From Cyprinodon diabolis (taxonomy: Eukaryota; Chordata; Actinopteri; Cyprinodontiformes; Cyprinodontidae): 64,000 bases of DNA. The first letter of the stretch is position 1, and the number at the start of each line of letters is the position of its first letter. The stretch is from positions 9,305,217-9,369,216 of the forward strand of contig CM060080.1 of the NCBI GenBank assembly GCA_030533445.1. Reading direction: 5' to 3'. Of the stretch, positions 46,481 through 57,064 are shown in pieces. Made by a program: the position numbers and the translations under genes. The notes below the pieces were generated by a model. That model saw only the letters and a program-made list of their open reading frames with translations, was not told where the DNA came from and ran no database searches.

Positions 46481-46855
46481 AAGTTAACGATGTTTGACAC
46501 TCTCAATATGGCGGCGTCTCTAACGCACAGACGGCCATGTGGCGTTCACTCTCTCTAGGCGGTGGTTATTCTGACACTGAGGTCACTGGAGAGAACAGAA
46601 TAATCTGTAATATTGATCTGATCAAAGTTGGGCTCAACTATAACATGTCTAGTTTTCCATTATCTGTATTAGTCACGGTATGTCTCCTGTATAACAAATG
46701 TCGCACATTTCCAACAGACCCTGAAGGCATCACAGTCTGCCTGTTTCCTTCGTCGCAGCCTGTCCGCCTCCTCGCGGAGCAAAGTTCACGTCAGACAGGA
46801 GCTCCGCCCACCGCCCGGAGGAAGTTCAGAGGTTCCTCCCGCAGCTCCGCTCAAC
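46481..46855 (+). promoter_or_regulatory. 5' flank / 5' UTR of SGPP1
   Basis: CpG content and GC rise sharply here up to and through exon 1. An ATGGCGGCG word (YY1-like) lies at about 46508. The last 100 bases before the ATG are GC-rich (CCGCCTCCTCGCGGAGC, GCTCCGCCCACCGCCCGG), with a GC-box-like CCGCCC. No TATA box is seen, which fits a CpG-type promoter. The start site is not determinable by eye. Confidence 0.45.
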
Positions 46856-47512
46856 ATGGAGGAGATCAGGAAACACCTTCGGCTCCTCCAGGAGCCCCAG
46901 CTGGTCGCTCGCTTCCAGCGAGTCTGCGGGATCCGGGCCGCCGCTCGGTCAGCGGAGCGGGCTGACTTTACCAACAACGGGGCTGTCCATCATTACACAG
47001 CCGGCGAAACTGGAGAGGAAGTTTTGGCTTGTTGCGGAGTTCAGAGGAGGAGCCCAGGTGAGAGCGGACAGAGTAAAGTGGAGCAGGAGGTGGAGGATGT
47101 CTCCCCTAACGGAACCGCTCCGCCCGGGGAGGTCAGGACTCTGAAGCCGCTCCGCAGGAACTCGCTGACGGGAGAGGCGGGGCAGGAGTTTGTCATCCAG
47201 AACCGGTTCCTGTTCTTCTTTTTCACCCTGGGAACGGAGTTGGGCAACGAGCTGTTCTACACCCTCTTCTTCCCTTTCCTCATGTGGAACGTGGACGCGT
47301 TCGTGGGCAGGAGGTTGATCATGGTGTGGGTGTGGGTCATGTTCCTGGGTCAGTGCACCAAGGACGTGTTGGGCTGGCCCAGACCCGCCTCTCCACCCGT
47401 TGTCAAAGTGGAGATGTTCTATAACTCTGAGTACAGCATGCCCTCCACCCACGCCATGTCCGGCACCGCCATCCCCTTCTCCCTGTTCTTCCTGAGCCAT
47501 GGCCGCTGGCAG
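46856..47512 (+). CDS. sgpp1: SGPP1 coding exon 1
   Basis: 219 codons, GC-rich, ending GHGRWQ before the donor CAG|GTAAAC. It carries phosphatase motifs 1 and 2. Confidence 0.95.
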
Positions 47513-50500
47513 GTAAACAAGCGCACCCCGTGGGGTCCTCTGAGGGACCCAGCAGGCCATGGCCTGTCTGAGGGCCACGGAGGTGGTCCTTTTAGGGGCC
47601 CCTTCTCTGTCCATTTAGGGACCCCTTCTCTGTCCATTTAGGGACCCCTTCTCTGTCCATTTAGGGACCCCTTCTCTGTTCATTTAGGGACCCCTTCTCT
47701 GTTCATTTAGGGACCCCTTCTCTGTTCATTTAGAGGCCCCCTCTCTGTTCCTTTAGGGGCCCCTTCTCTGTCCATTTAGGGACCCCTTCTCTGTTCCTAG
47801 GGGCCCCTTCTCTGTCCATTTAGGGACCCCTTCTCTGTCCATTTAGGGACCCCTTCTCTGTTCATTTAGAGGCCCCCTCTCTGTTCCTTTAGGGGCCCCT
47901 TCTCTGTCCATTTAGGGACCCCTTCTCTGTTCCTAGGGGCCCCTTCTCTGTCCATTTAGGGGCCCCTTCTCTGTCCATTTAGGGACCCCTTCTCTGTTCC
48001 TAGGGGCCCCTTCTCTGTCCATTTAGGGACCCCTCTCTGTTCCTTTAGGGGCCCCTTCTCTGTCCATTTAGGGACCCCTTCTCTGTCCATTTAGGGACCC
48101 CTTCTCTGTTCCTAGGGGCCCCTTCTCTGTCCATTTAGGAGCCCCTTCTCTATTCATTTAGGGGCCCCTTCTCTGTTCATTTAGGGGCCCCTTCTCAGTT
48201 CATGGAACTTTGACAGCAGCTTTGCTTAATATAAGGATGTTTTTAGGCCAATCTAGATTATAATTCCACTGCTGCTAACTTAAACCCTGGAAACATTTTA
48301 GAGGTTAAAGTGTTTTCTTGGTTTTGTTTTTCAGGCTGAATCCATTTCAATCGAATGACAAGCTGTAAAAGATTATGGTTTTATTATTGATTCTGACTTA
48401 TTGACCAATATAAGAAACATTTCAACCCAAACTTTCTGACAAACACAGACGTCACATGAAACTATCAATTACATATTTCTCTAAACATCAATTACATATT
48501 TCCCACAATTTTTGCCACAATTTTTGAGTATTAAACAGCCTCTGTCAATTCTATTTAGTTTATTTCTATATCTCCAATTCAGATCATGTCACATCAGGTC
48601 ACTTTATGTGGACGGCTAAACCAGATCATTCCGGTCAGATTGATTCAAAGTTTTCTATCTAAGGGAAACCAGCTGATTGCATCGACTCATTGACTCTTCA
48701 GCAATCCCTCACACTAAGCATGCTTGTAGCGACAGTGGAGAGGAAAAACTCCCTTTGAACAGGAAGAAACCTCCAGCAGAACCAGGCTCAGTGTGAGCGG
48801 CCATCTGCTGAGGCTGACTGGGGTTCAAGGAGACAGAAGCAGACATAGAAAAAGATGCATAGATACAAAAGGCAATGAGCTCCGAGCCAGCTCCCATGTC
48901 AGAGGATAAAGAGATCACATCCAGTTAGTCACAGTCAGAGAAACAGGACTACACTGAAAAACAGGCCAAGCTCCAACATCTAGAAACAAAGGTGTTGATG
49001 GCAGCAGTACAGCTGATATTTCTCTCCAGGATGGAGGAACAGACAAGATGAAGCTACTATGCTAGCACTACTTATAGCGCATTTTCAAGACGGGACACTA
49101 AAGTCGAGTCTTACAGTCATTCAGTCAGTCATTACCCAGTCACTCACACACTATTGGTGGCAAAGTACACTGTAGCCACAGCTGCCATGGAGCTCACTGA
49201 CTGCTGTCCACTGGGGCCACGGGGCCCTCTGACCACCATCATTAGGCAATGCGGGTCTTGCCCAAGGACACAACAACCCTTAACCCTTTATAGGACAGGT
49301 TAGCGGTTCTGATCACTTGTCTTACAAGTTCAATTATTAGTGGTTCTATGGCTAGGTCAAACTGAAGCGATCTCAATGGACAGCCCTGCCTTGTCCTCCC
49401 CGCATATAGGAAAATAGTTTGAGGTTGTTTTATTAGTACGGACAGAGGCCTGTGGACTAGCATAGAAAGCTGAACCAAAACCAAACTTCTCCAGAGCCGC
49501 AAAAAGATTTTTGTGTTCAATCCGGTCAAATGCTTTGGAAGCGTCTAGAGAGAGAGAGAAACCATCAATATTGGGCATAAATCAAAAATATCTGCATCAT
49601 CCCTGCGATACGCTGCTGCAGGACGATAACCAGACCTTAACAGGTGTGACAGTAGAAGTAGAGCTGCTCTCCTGCTGCTGAGCAAATCAAGAAATTCAAA
49701 CTGAACTTTGCCCGAGTTTACGAATCTCCTTTAATCTCTTTATTTGTTAGACTTTTTCCTAGTAGTTTTTGTTCTACTTTGTTTTTTTAAACTTCATCTA
49801 TTTGATGCATTTCTGTATTTAGCTGCCGTCCAGCTGTAATTTAGTCAAACTTGTCTTGTCTCCACAGTATCCTTCCTGGCTGGGCTTCAGCGTGGCTATC
49901 TGCTGGTGTATGTTGGTTTGCTCCAGCCGGATCTACATGGGGATGCACTCAGTGCTGGTCAGATTGGAGGGTTTCAGTCAGAGGGAAGCAGGTTCTATGT
50001 GCCCTCTTTCTACAGCAGATTTACAGGTTCTGTTTCTGCGTGTCTCCTACAGGATGTCATCGTCGGTTTTCTCTACAGCGTCCTCATCCTCCTCTTCTTC
50101 CTCCCCGCCTTGGACCTGATCGACGGCTTCAACCTGAACTCCCGCTTCGCTCCGCCGGCCATCATCGTCATCACCCTGGCGCTGGCTCTGTTCTCCTTCA
50201 CCCTGGACTCCTGGAGCACGTCCCGGGGCGACACTGCCCAGATCCTGGGTGTCGGAGCCGGCGTGGCGCTGGCCTCGCATGTAAACCAGCTCTGGGTCCT
50301 TATGCCGGACGTGGCGGCGGATCAGCTCCCGCTCACTGTGCCGGCTCTGACCGCCGACCTTTTCTGGGCTGCCATATTGCGGCTCTTCCTGGGAGTGCTG
50401 GTTCTGGTGGCCACCCGGGCCCTGATGAAAGCCGTTACCATCCCAGTGGTGTGCTGGCTGAGCAGGGTTCCTAGCTCGGACCTGAGGAAGGCCCGGCAGA

Positions 50501-50601
50501 ACATGGAGGTAGAACTGCCCTACCGCTACATCGTCTACGGAACCATGGGCTTCAGCCTCCTCTTCCTCGTTCCGCTGCTCTTCACCCACCTGGGGCTCTG
50601 A
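46856..50601 (+). CDS. sgpp1: Sphingosine-1-phosphate phosphatase 1
   Basis: Integral ER-membrane lipid phosphatase of the PAP2 (LPP-like) superfamily that removes the phosphate of sphingosine-1-phosphate and so feeds sphingosine into ceramide salvage. The coding exons 46856-47512, 49868-49957 and 50053-50601 join in phase 0 to 431 aa, close to the length of human SGPP1. All three phosphatase motifs are visible: KDVLGWPRP (residues about 182-190), YSMPSTHAMSG (about 202-212) and SRIYMGMHSVLD (about 239-250), the last split between exons 2 and 3. Also recognisable are RNSLTGE, FGTELGNELFY-like GTELGNELFY, DSWSTSRGDTAQILG and KARQNMEVELPYRYI, which favour SGPP1 over SGPP2. The many hydrophobic segments fit a multipass protein. 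The start is the first ATG in good context before the QEPQLVARFQRVCG segment. All donors are GT and acceptors AG. No disruption is visible. Confidence 0.95.
47583..48200 (+). repeat. 23-bp minisatellite in SGPP1 intron 1
   Basis: About 25 or more tandem copies of a unit like TTCTCTGTCCATTTAGGGACC followed by CC, with variants (GTTCATTTAGG, GTTCCTAGGGG) and occasional shorter 21-bp units. It begins about 70 bp after the exon 1 donor. Higher-order repetition is visible: a block containing ATTTAGAGGCCCCCTCTC occurs twice, at about 47730 and 47865. Confidence 0.92.
48545..49056 (-). mobile_element. L2-type LINE 3' UTR, antisense in SGPP1 intron 1
   Basis: Reverse complement of the L2 tail: AGCATGCTTGTAGCGACAG, CAGGCTCAGTGTGAGCGGCC, GCTGACTGGGGTTCAAGG and GAGCTCCGAGCCAGCTCCC. 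No coding part remains. Confidence 0.8.
49057..49285 (-). mobile_element. tRNA-derived SINE body, antisense in SGPP1 intron 1
   Basis: CTTGCCCAAGGACACAAC, GGGCCCTCTGACCACCATC and CACTGTAGCCACAGCTGCC match the SINEs at 5.8 and 12.2 kb. The head is lost. Confidence 0.6.
49290..49600 (-). mobile_element. L1-like LINE, RT fragment
   Basis: Two minus-strand frames overlap with a shift: DGFSLSLDASKAFDRIEHKNLF...LEKFGFGSAF and, after the shift, ASVRTNKTT... then GRTRQGCPLRSLQFDLAIEPL. These are RT palm blocks (KAFDRI; RQGCPLSPLLF) of L1-type elements. It is antisense to SGPP1. Confidence 0.75.
49868..49957 (+). CDS. sgpp1: SGPP1 coding exon 2
   Basis: 30 codons, YPSWLGF...MGMHSVL, acceptor TCCACAG and donor CTG|GTCAGA. 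The length equals the corresponding human exon as I recall it. It carries most of motif 3. Confidence 0.93.
50053..50601 (+). CDS. sgpp1: SGPP1 coding exon 3 (terminal)
   Basis: 182 codons plus TGA after the acceptor CTCCTACAG. Its first residue is the aspartate completing motif 3, followed by VIVGFLYSVLILL. The preceding intron is only 95 bp. Confidence 0.94.
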   Translation, partial: DVIVGFLYSVLILLFFLPALDLIDGFNLNSRFAPPAIIVITLALALFSFTLDSWSTSRGDTAQILGVGAGVALASHVNQLWVLMPDVAADQLPLTVPALTADLFWAAILRLFLGVLVLVATRALMKAVTIPVVCWLSRVPSSDLRKARQNMEVELPYRYIVYGTMGFSLLFLVPLLFTHLGL

Positions 50602-51712
50602 TCACAGGATGTGACATCAGAGAAGGAGAGGAAATGGATTTCAGAACCACCGGTTTTATGTCTCCAGCTTGGACCAATCAGAACCCTCAAGCTGATCCGG
50701 TTCCACCTGATGGATTAAGACCAGAGGCTGGTTCTGGAGGATATCTGTGGATCCACAGAACCATGATCAGATTAAAACAGATGTTCTGGAGGTTTTAGGG
50801 TCGGATCCACAGCAGAACCTCTTTAAAGGAACAGTCCAGACATCTAGACTAAGGTTCTGATAAAACCAGCTATAGTCCTACCCACGGGGGGCAATCCCGG
50901 AACCTGCTTCCTATTCCAGGTGGACCATGTTCAGAACCTTTAGAACATCAACGTGCCGGACCTGTTTCGATCCAGCAGTAGATATTCTATACCTAGATGC
51001 CATCCGATGAAACACGTCATGTGATCAGTTCAGGATTAAGATCCAAGAAGTTTCTAACTAAAGAAGTATAAGAAATCAGAAACTAAACTGGGTTTGAAAA
51101 ATTCTGATTGATTTAAAGCTACAGTGTGTAATAATTACAGGGATATACAGTCAGAAATGTAATATATTATACATAACTATGTTATTTATCATCATCTACG
51201 AGCTCAGCCTCTTAGCCTTAATATTTGCGTTGCCTTAGAATTCGTTATTTATAATTACATAGGAGCGGGTCTCGCAGCCATGGAGGCAGACATCTTTGCG
51301 CTACGGCAGCGCAGAGCCAACAAACTAGCGATTGCGAGATCGCCCATTACGCTCGAAAGTAACTACGGCAAGTTGTTTAAGTCTACATGAAATCTATACC
51401 CTACACAGACTAATGAAATACTATCTGTAAAATTATCTATGTAAACAAACCTCATCACTTGAGAAGGTAGGTGATGCGGACGTCGTGGAAGACATTTTGT
51501 CCCGTAACGCTCGCCGTACTGTTGGGGGGAGAAGCGGTGGGGGGGAGATGTTTATGTTGCTGCGGTCTGCAGTCTGGACGTTAGATGTCGCTGAAAATTA
51601 CACACTGTAGCTTTAAAGAGAAGATTTATAAACGCCAACATCTTTAACTGTTGTAGCAAAGGGCCAACAGAGGGCGCTAGAGTGCTGCTCCTTCACATGT
51701 TGGAGGAATAAA
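50602..51712 (+). other. Probable SGPP1 3' UTR
   Basis: Sequence after the SGPP1 stop. The first clear AATAAA is at 51707-51712, after a MITE at 51113-51617. An ATTAAA near 50771 could give a shorter transcript. Assignment rests on position only. Confidence 0.4.
51113..51617. mobile_element. MITE with 21-bp inverted repeats
   Basis: The ends TTTAAAGCTACAGTGTGTAAT and its exact inverse bound 505 bp without a gene. The inside includes CGTTAGATGTCGCTGAAAATT just before the right end. This end sequence is widespread in teleosts. The true element may start at CTACAG with TTTAAAG as target or palindrome, so superfamily is left open. Confidence 0.8.
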
Positions 51713-53600
51713 AATAAACTGAAATTTTAGAAAAAATATGTTTAAGGTTTAGATTTTCCATTTTAGAATCTGTTCATAAATCAGTTCATAAAACAAAAGA
51801 ATCATTTCATAAAAATTCCTCCATTAACCAGAATTGCTATTTAATGAAATATTAGAATCAATATGCTGCAGATTCAGTCATCCAGTTTGAATCAAGAATC
51901 GTTTCTAAATCTTAAGAATCAGAATAAAATCTAATCTTGAATTAAAATTGACACCTGTATACATTATCTAGGTAGATATTATTTAGTTAGTAGTGAGTAA
52001 AGCTTCTCTGGTTGGTTTCTGCAGATCTTTGCCCAGAATCTGAACATCTGCAGTAGCTCCTGTGTTTGGGGGCTGCATTCCTCCCACTGAGCCTCATCAT
52101 CTATATAGCTCCTCCCACATGGCGGCGCCATCGGGCGGTTAGAGGTTTAGAAATGAATTGGAGATCTACTCGGCTCCTCGGTCCTGATCGGCCCGACTGC
52201 AGAGCTATTGGCATAGAACGTTAGCGTTTATGAAGTTCTGTTAGATAAGGGCCCTCCGGTCTAGAATTACTCTAGATCAGGACAAAAGTTGACGATCCAG
52301 TGCATTTAGACCGGATGAATGTTAAACCCGGAACCGTCCTTTAAAAGCAGCTGGGTTGGAAACAGCCTGATCCATATTATTAGAACCAGGCCCAGTCACC
52401 TCTGAGCTTAAGGAACTGGGATTAAACCAGTAGCAGGTCTAATTCTAAAAGAGCTGAAGAGATTTGGTAGATCTACATTTGGATCTGCCACTGACTGAAA
52501 TGTTCAGCATGAAAACAGAACCTGGAAAGTTTTATCAGTTTAATCAGTGTTCTGGTTTTATATTCTGTCTGATTTATGTTCCGTCTAATATCTGGTACCA
52601 AGATTCATAAAACCACCGTCACATTAGGAAGGCAAGAGACACGGCATCCAAAGAAAACTAGCAGCATCTCCTTCCAGCTACTGTGGTGAACATGGATCAG
52701 AAGTGCTGATGTGACCCAATAACACCATGACTTAATTTCACACCCACTCTGCTGTTTGCACTCTCTCTGATGAACCTAGACTGCAAACCTGCCCTACGTT
52801 GGCCAAGAGTGATGTGACCAAAGAGGGCAGTGATTTCCTTCATAGAGGTTGAAGCCAAAGGGTTTCAGACCTCAGTTCAATCCGAGTTCAGTTGGTCTCT
52901 ATGGTCAATGCTGGCAGCGAGCAAGGAGGGAAAAGAGGAAGCAGGAAGCTTCTTACCGTAGATCCTTTAGCTCAGGGACCTCCTGATGTTTCTATCTGCC
53001 ACTAGGAGCTATGCAAATAGAGCGTATAGACATAGCTGACTGAAGCGGTGCTACGTAACCACAGCAACAATCCAAGCTTCAGATTGTTTCCTCAAACCGG
53101 AAGTTTTCCTCAGGATTAAAATTTTAGAAAGTTGGTTTAATTACTTCTGACAATAAAAGTAATATGACTTTATGATGATAAACTTTAAAGTGATTTTCTA
53201 TAGTGTCCTTTCAGAACCACTGTGGCCACTAAGGGGTTTCATCAATCATCAGGTCTCAGTCTGTGGTATTTCAGAAATCTTCCACTGATTAGACTTTAAA
53301 TAAACTTTATTTTTCTCTTGGATTACTGCTTCAGGGAAGTTTTGGTTCCAGTAGCTCATATAGATCATAAGATCAGATGCTTCCTTTAAATTAGGATGTC
53401 TGATCTATTCTGCTTTGTTCACTTGTTAAAATCAATGAAACATTCCTGTCATTAAAAGGTGTTTGGGTGATTATATGTTCATTTTGAAAACTCTTAGATG
53501 ATTGATCATCAAAAGAATAAAAAAATGTTTTACTAACTTTATGCCTTCCAGTTTGTTTAATTTTGACTGATCCAAGATGATGGCATAAGGCAGAGAAAAA
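51713..53600. other. No gene recognised
   Basis: About 1.9 kb of intergenic DNA. No exon or protein fragment was recognised on either strand. Confidence 0.45.
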
Positions 53601-53884
53601 AAAATCTATTCTGCTTATTTATATAGCATCACAACACACATAATTTCCAGTCAGATTGGATCAAAGTTTTGGAAGGAAAACCAGCAGATTGGTTCCAGTC
53701 ATTGAAGGAAAGTGGAGACAGCAGATATTCACCTTCATTTTGCATCCCTCACATCAAGCATGCAGCGACAGTAGAGAGGAAAACTCCCTGCTCCTCCAGC
53801 AGAACAAGGCTCAGTGTGAGCGGCCGTCTGCTAAGGCCGACTGGGGTTCAAGGAGACAGAAGCAGACATAGAAAATGGACATAG
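53601..53884 (-). mobile_element. L2-type LINE 3' UTR fragment
   Basis: Reverse complement of the L2 tail: CATCAAGCATGCAGCGACAG, AGGCTCAGTGTGAGCGGCC and GGCCGACTGGGGTTCAAGG. More diverged than the other copies, with small deletions. Confidence 0.7.
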
Positions 53885-54112
53885 AAGCACTGATCTATGA
53901 ATACTTTCTATTGGAATTACATGGCTTAAGAAATATAACCCTTAGATTGACTGACAGAAGGTAGAAATCATGGGTTGGGCTCCCACATGCTCAGAGAACG
54001 TTTTATCTGCCCCTCAGAAGGATGAAGAGATTTTCCCGATTCTGTCTGAAGTTCCACCTGAGTACCATGAACTGAGAGAGAAGTTTAATTAAACCAAAGC
54101 CATCACCTACAT

Positions 54113-55339
54113 CAGGGGTGCCCAAGCTTTTTTAAACCAAGATCTACTTTTGAAGTTGATGGCATGCCAAGATCTACCAAGCCAAACACAAGGGATGGGC
54201 AGTATTTGTTTTTTTTATTTGCAGAGGTGGAGAATAAACAGTAAGTCCAACAAACAAGGAAATTATCAGTTGTGTCAAAAAATAGGTTTGAAAAACAGAA
54301 CAATCTCATAAGAACTTCACACCATTTCTCTTTCTCACCCTCACTCACTCATCAGACACTAAAAACTATAGAAAAGAGCAGTCAAGATCTCCAGACAAAG
54401 GCTGTGCAGTCAAAAATCAAAATAAACCAATTGATAGACAAACACAGTCCAGTAGAGATGGAGAAAAAAAACGTTACAACTGTAAATTTACAGTGTTTAT
54501 AGTGTTGAGACTGTTCGCATTGGCATTGGCAATGCGAACAGTCGGCCTCCTGTCATTGGCATTGGCAGAGAAACTGGCAGATGGATTAAAATTCAACAGG
54601 AAAACAGATAAAAATAGGAAAATACTGAGTACAAAATATGTGGATGTGAAAATGTAACATACAGCAGAATGGGTTGTTGACTATTTCAGAAACTCTTTAA
54701 TTTCGGGCAAAAGTTCCGAAAATCTTTCGAAGAATCTGCCACGGCTCAGCCACCTGACGTCGGTGTGCAGCAGCAGATCAGTTTGGTCTGCACTGGCCTC
54801 CTCGAGCTGGGCACGGAATAAACGCCTCTGAAAACTCCTGGCCCCAACAGAGCAAGCAATCTTCATCGCTACGTCCATGACATGCTTTATATTTAAAATA
54901 TTGCTGCACAGCTGCTGTTGAAGAATGATGCAGCGGTAGTTTCAAAAATCCGGGAAAGTTTCAGACAGCTTGAACAGAGCGACGAAACCAGCAGTGCGCC
55001 CAACCATAGATAGAGCCCCATCAATTGTGATAGATGTCATTATCTCATTATCTTTTCAGATTCCTCTTCGTGCTTTAGGTCCCTGGTAACAACCTAGCAA
55101 CCGTGGCAAACCATGCCCAGCAATCACCATGCATAAAAAAAGGTTCCCTGCATATTTTTTATTTTTCATTCTATTATTATGAAAATACACTTTCGCCTCT
55201 CGTGATCAATTAGTGTTTTTTAAAACTTTTTTTTGTCATAGCCATAAATAGGTCTACATTGTAAAACTTCTCGTGAACGACTGAAACTCCGCCCACGATC
55301 GACTCTGGTAGACTGCGATTGACTGGTTGGGCAGCCCTG
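54113..55339 (-). mobile_element. hAT transposon inserted in gypsy
   Basis: The left end CAGGGGTGCCCAAGC and inverted right end CAGGGCTGCCCAACC are hAT-type terminal repeats. Flanks ACCTACAT (54105-54112) and CTCTACAT (55340-55347) are an 8-bp duplication with two changes. It carries a partial transposase on the minus strand and is internally deleted at 1227 bp. Confidence 0.8.
54660..55045 (-). pseudogene. hAT transposase fragment (ZBED5/Charlie-like)
   Basis: Minus-strand frames read SITIDGALSMVGRTAGFVALF near 55010, then with a frame break NYRCIILQQQLCSNILN. The intact stretch VMDVAMKIACSVGARSFQRRLFRAQLEEA...TDLLLHTDVRWLSRGRFFERF follows, ending ELLPEIKEFL and a stop. The TDGAxxMVG and HTxVRWLSRG blocks are hallmarks of hAT transposases related to Charlie and to the domesticated ZBED5-type proteins. 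The N-terminal BED finger and C-terminal dimerisation part are missing. Confidence 0.75.
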
Positions 55340-55842
55340 CTCTACATCCTCGTCGTCCTTTTGACTGTCCAATAGATGTTCTTCCTGGGACCGCATCCCC
55401 AGGGGCAGACTACTCTCTCTCATTACCAGAAACTCAGGACATGAAGACCTATACTGATGATTCATTGGTATTATTCGTTCTTCTACTGCTGGAGCCGGTT
55501 TCTTCTTCGTTAGGAAGAGGGATGGATCTCTTCACCCCTGCAACGATTACAGAGGACTAAATGACTTCACTCATAATAATAACATAATGCCTCTTATTAA
55601 TTCTGCTTTTGATCAGATTCAGGGTGAAAACATCTTCACCAAACTTTACCTCCACAACGTGTACCATGTGGTTGGCATCAGAGAAGGAGCTGAATGGAAA
55701 GCTTCCTTAAACACACCTACTGGACAGAGAGTATCTGGTTAGGCCTTTCAGACTCCCCAACGCCGTGGCTGTTTTCAAGGTTTAGTCAATGACGTTCTAA
55801 GAGAAATGGGAGGACAATATGTTGCTTTATCTGGACGACGTT

Positions 55843-57064
55843 ACACTCACCGGCCACTTTATTAGGTACACCTGTCCAACTGCTTGTTAACACATAATTT
55901 CTAACCAGCCAATCACATGGCGGCAACTCAGTGCATTTAGGCATGTAGACATGGTCAAGACAATCTCCTGCAGTTCAAACCGAGCATCAGTATGGGGAAG
56001 AAAGGTGATTTGAGTGACTTTGAACGTGGCATGATTGTTGGTGCCAGAAGGGCTGGTCTGAGTATTTCAGAAACTGCTGATCTACTGGGATTTTCACGGA
56101 CAACCATCTCTAGGGTTTACAGAGAATGGTCCGAAAAAGAAAATACATCCAGTGAGCGGCAGTTCTTTGGGCGGAAATGCCTTGTTGATGCCAGAGGTCA
56201 TAGGAGAATGGCCAGACTGGTTCAAGCTGATAGAAGGGCAACAGTGACTCAAATAACCACCCGTTACAACCAAGGTGGGCAGAAGAGCATCTCTGAACGC
56301 ACAGTACGTCGAACTTTGAGGCAGATGGGCTACAGCAGCCGAAGACCACACCGGGTCCCACTCCTTTCAGCTAAGAACAGGAAACTGAGACTACAATTTG
56401 CACAAGCTCATCGAAATTGGACAATAGAAGATTGGAAAAACGTTGCCTGGTCTGATGAGTCTCGATTTCTGCTGCGACATTCGGATGGTAGGGTCAGAAT
56501 TTGGCGTCTACAACATGAAAGCATGGATCCATCCTGCCTTGTATCAACGGTTCAGGCTGGTGGTGGTGGTGTCATGGTGTGGGGAATATTTTCTTGGCAC
56601 TCTTTGGGCCCCTTGGTACCAATTGAGCATCGTTGCAACGCCACAGCCTACCTGAGTATTGTTGCTGACCATGTCCATCCCTTTATGACCACAATGTACC
56701 CAACTTCTGATGGCTACTTTCAGCAGGATAATGCGCCATGTCATAAAGCTGGAATCATCTCAGACTGGTTTCTTGAACATGACAATGAGTTCACTGTACT
56801 CAAATGGCCTCCACAGTCACCAGATCTCAATCCAATAGAGCATCTTTGGGATGTGGTGGAACGGGAGATTCGCATCATGGATGTGCAGCCGACAAATCTG
56901 CGGCAACTGTGTGATGCCATCATGTCAATATGGACCAAACTCCCTGAGGAATGCTTCCAGCACCTTGTTGAATCTATGCCACGAAGAATTGAGGCAGTTC
57001 TGAAGGCAAAAGGGGGTCCAACCCGTTACTAGCATGGGGTACCTAATAAAGTGGCCGGTGAGTG
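55843..57064 (+). mobile_element. Intact Tc1/mariner transposon (DD36E, Incomer-like)
   Basis: The 26-bp ends CACTCACCGGCCACTTTATT...AC are identical and inverted. TA flanks both sides (55841-55842 and 57065-57066). At 1222 bp it holds one complete transposase. The CACCGGCCACTTTATTAGG terminus is common in fish genomes. It cut the gypsy RT gene inside the codon that follows YLDD. Confidence 0.9.
55992..57032 (+). CDS. Tc1/mariner transposase, DD36E, full length (346 aa)
   Basis: Nuclear cut-and-paste transposase for the flanking 26-bp repeats. The frame is open from [13 protein letters not shown] to AKGGPTRY without disruption. Residues about 1-115 are the bipartite helix-turn-helix DNA-binding region ([37 protein letters not shown]). 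The catalytic residues are D155 (WSDESRF), D246 (FQQDNAPCH) and E283 ([11 protein letters not shown]). I count 36 residues between the last two, not the 34 of classic Tc1. That spacing defines the DD36E group described as Incomer, and the element size and protein length agree with it as I recall. The intergenic sequence to each terminus is short (149 bp left, 32 bp right). Integrity suggests recent activity, but transcription cannot be judged here. Confidence 0.92.
   Translation: MGKKGDLSDFERGMIVGARRAGLSISETADLLGFSRTTISRVYREWSEKENTSSERQFFGRKCLVDARGHRRMARLVQADRRATVTQITTRYNQGGQKSISERTVRRTLRQMGYSSRRPHRVPLLSAKNRKLRLQFAQAHRNWTIEDWKNVAWSDESRFLLRHSDGRVRIWRLQHESMDPSCLVSTVQAGGGGVMVWGIFSWHSLGPLVPIEHRCNATAYLSIVADHVHPFMTTMYPTSDGYFQQDNAPCHKAGIISDWFLEHDNEFTVLKWPPQSPDLNPIEHLWDVVEREIRIMDVQPTNLRQLCDAIMSIWTKLPEECFQHLVESMPRRIEAVLKAKGGPTRY

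Noticed and set aside
46949..47614. 221-codon minus-strand frame over SGPP1 exon 1
   Set aside because: GC-rich shadow of the coding strand; the plus-strand frame carries the conserved phosphatase motifs.
47583..48200. CRISPR-like or coding tandem array
   Set aside because: Units are contiguous without unique spacers and lie in a vertebrate intron; it is a minisatellite.
50047..50589. 180-codon minus-strand frame over SGPP1 exon 3
   Set aside because: Shadow frame, highly charged and unlike any known protein, opposite a clearly conserved exon.
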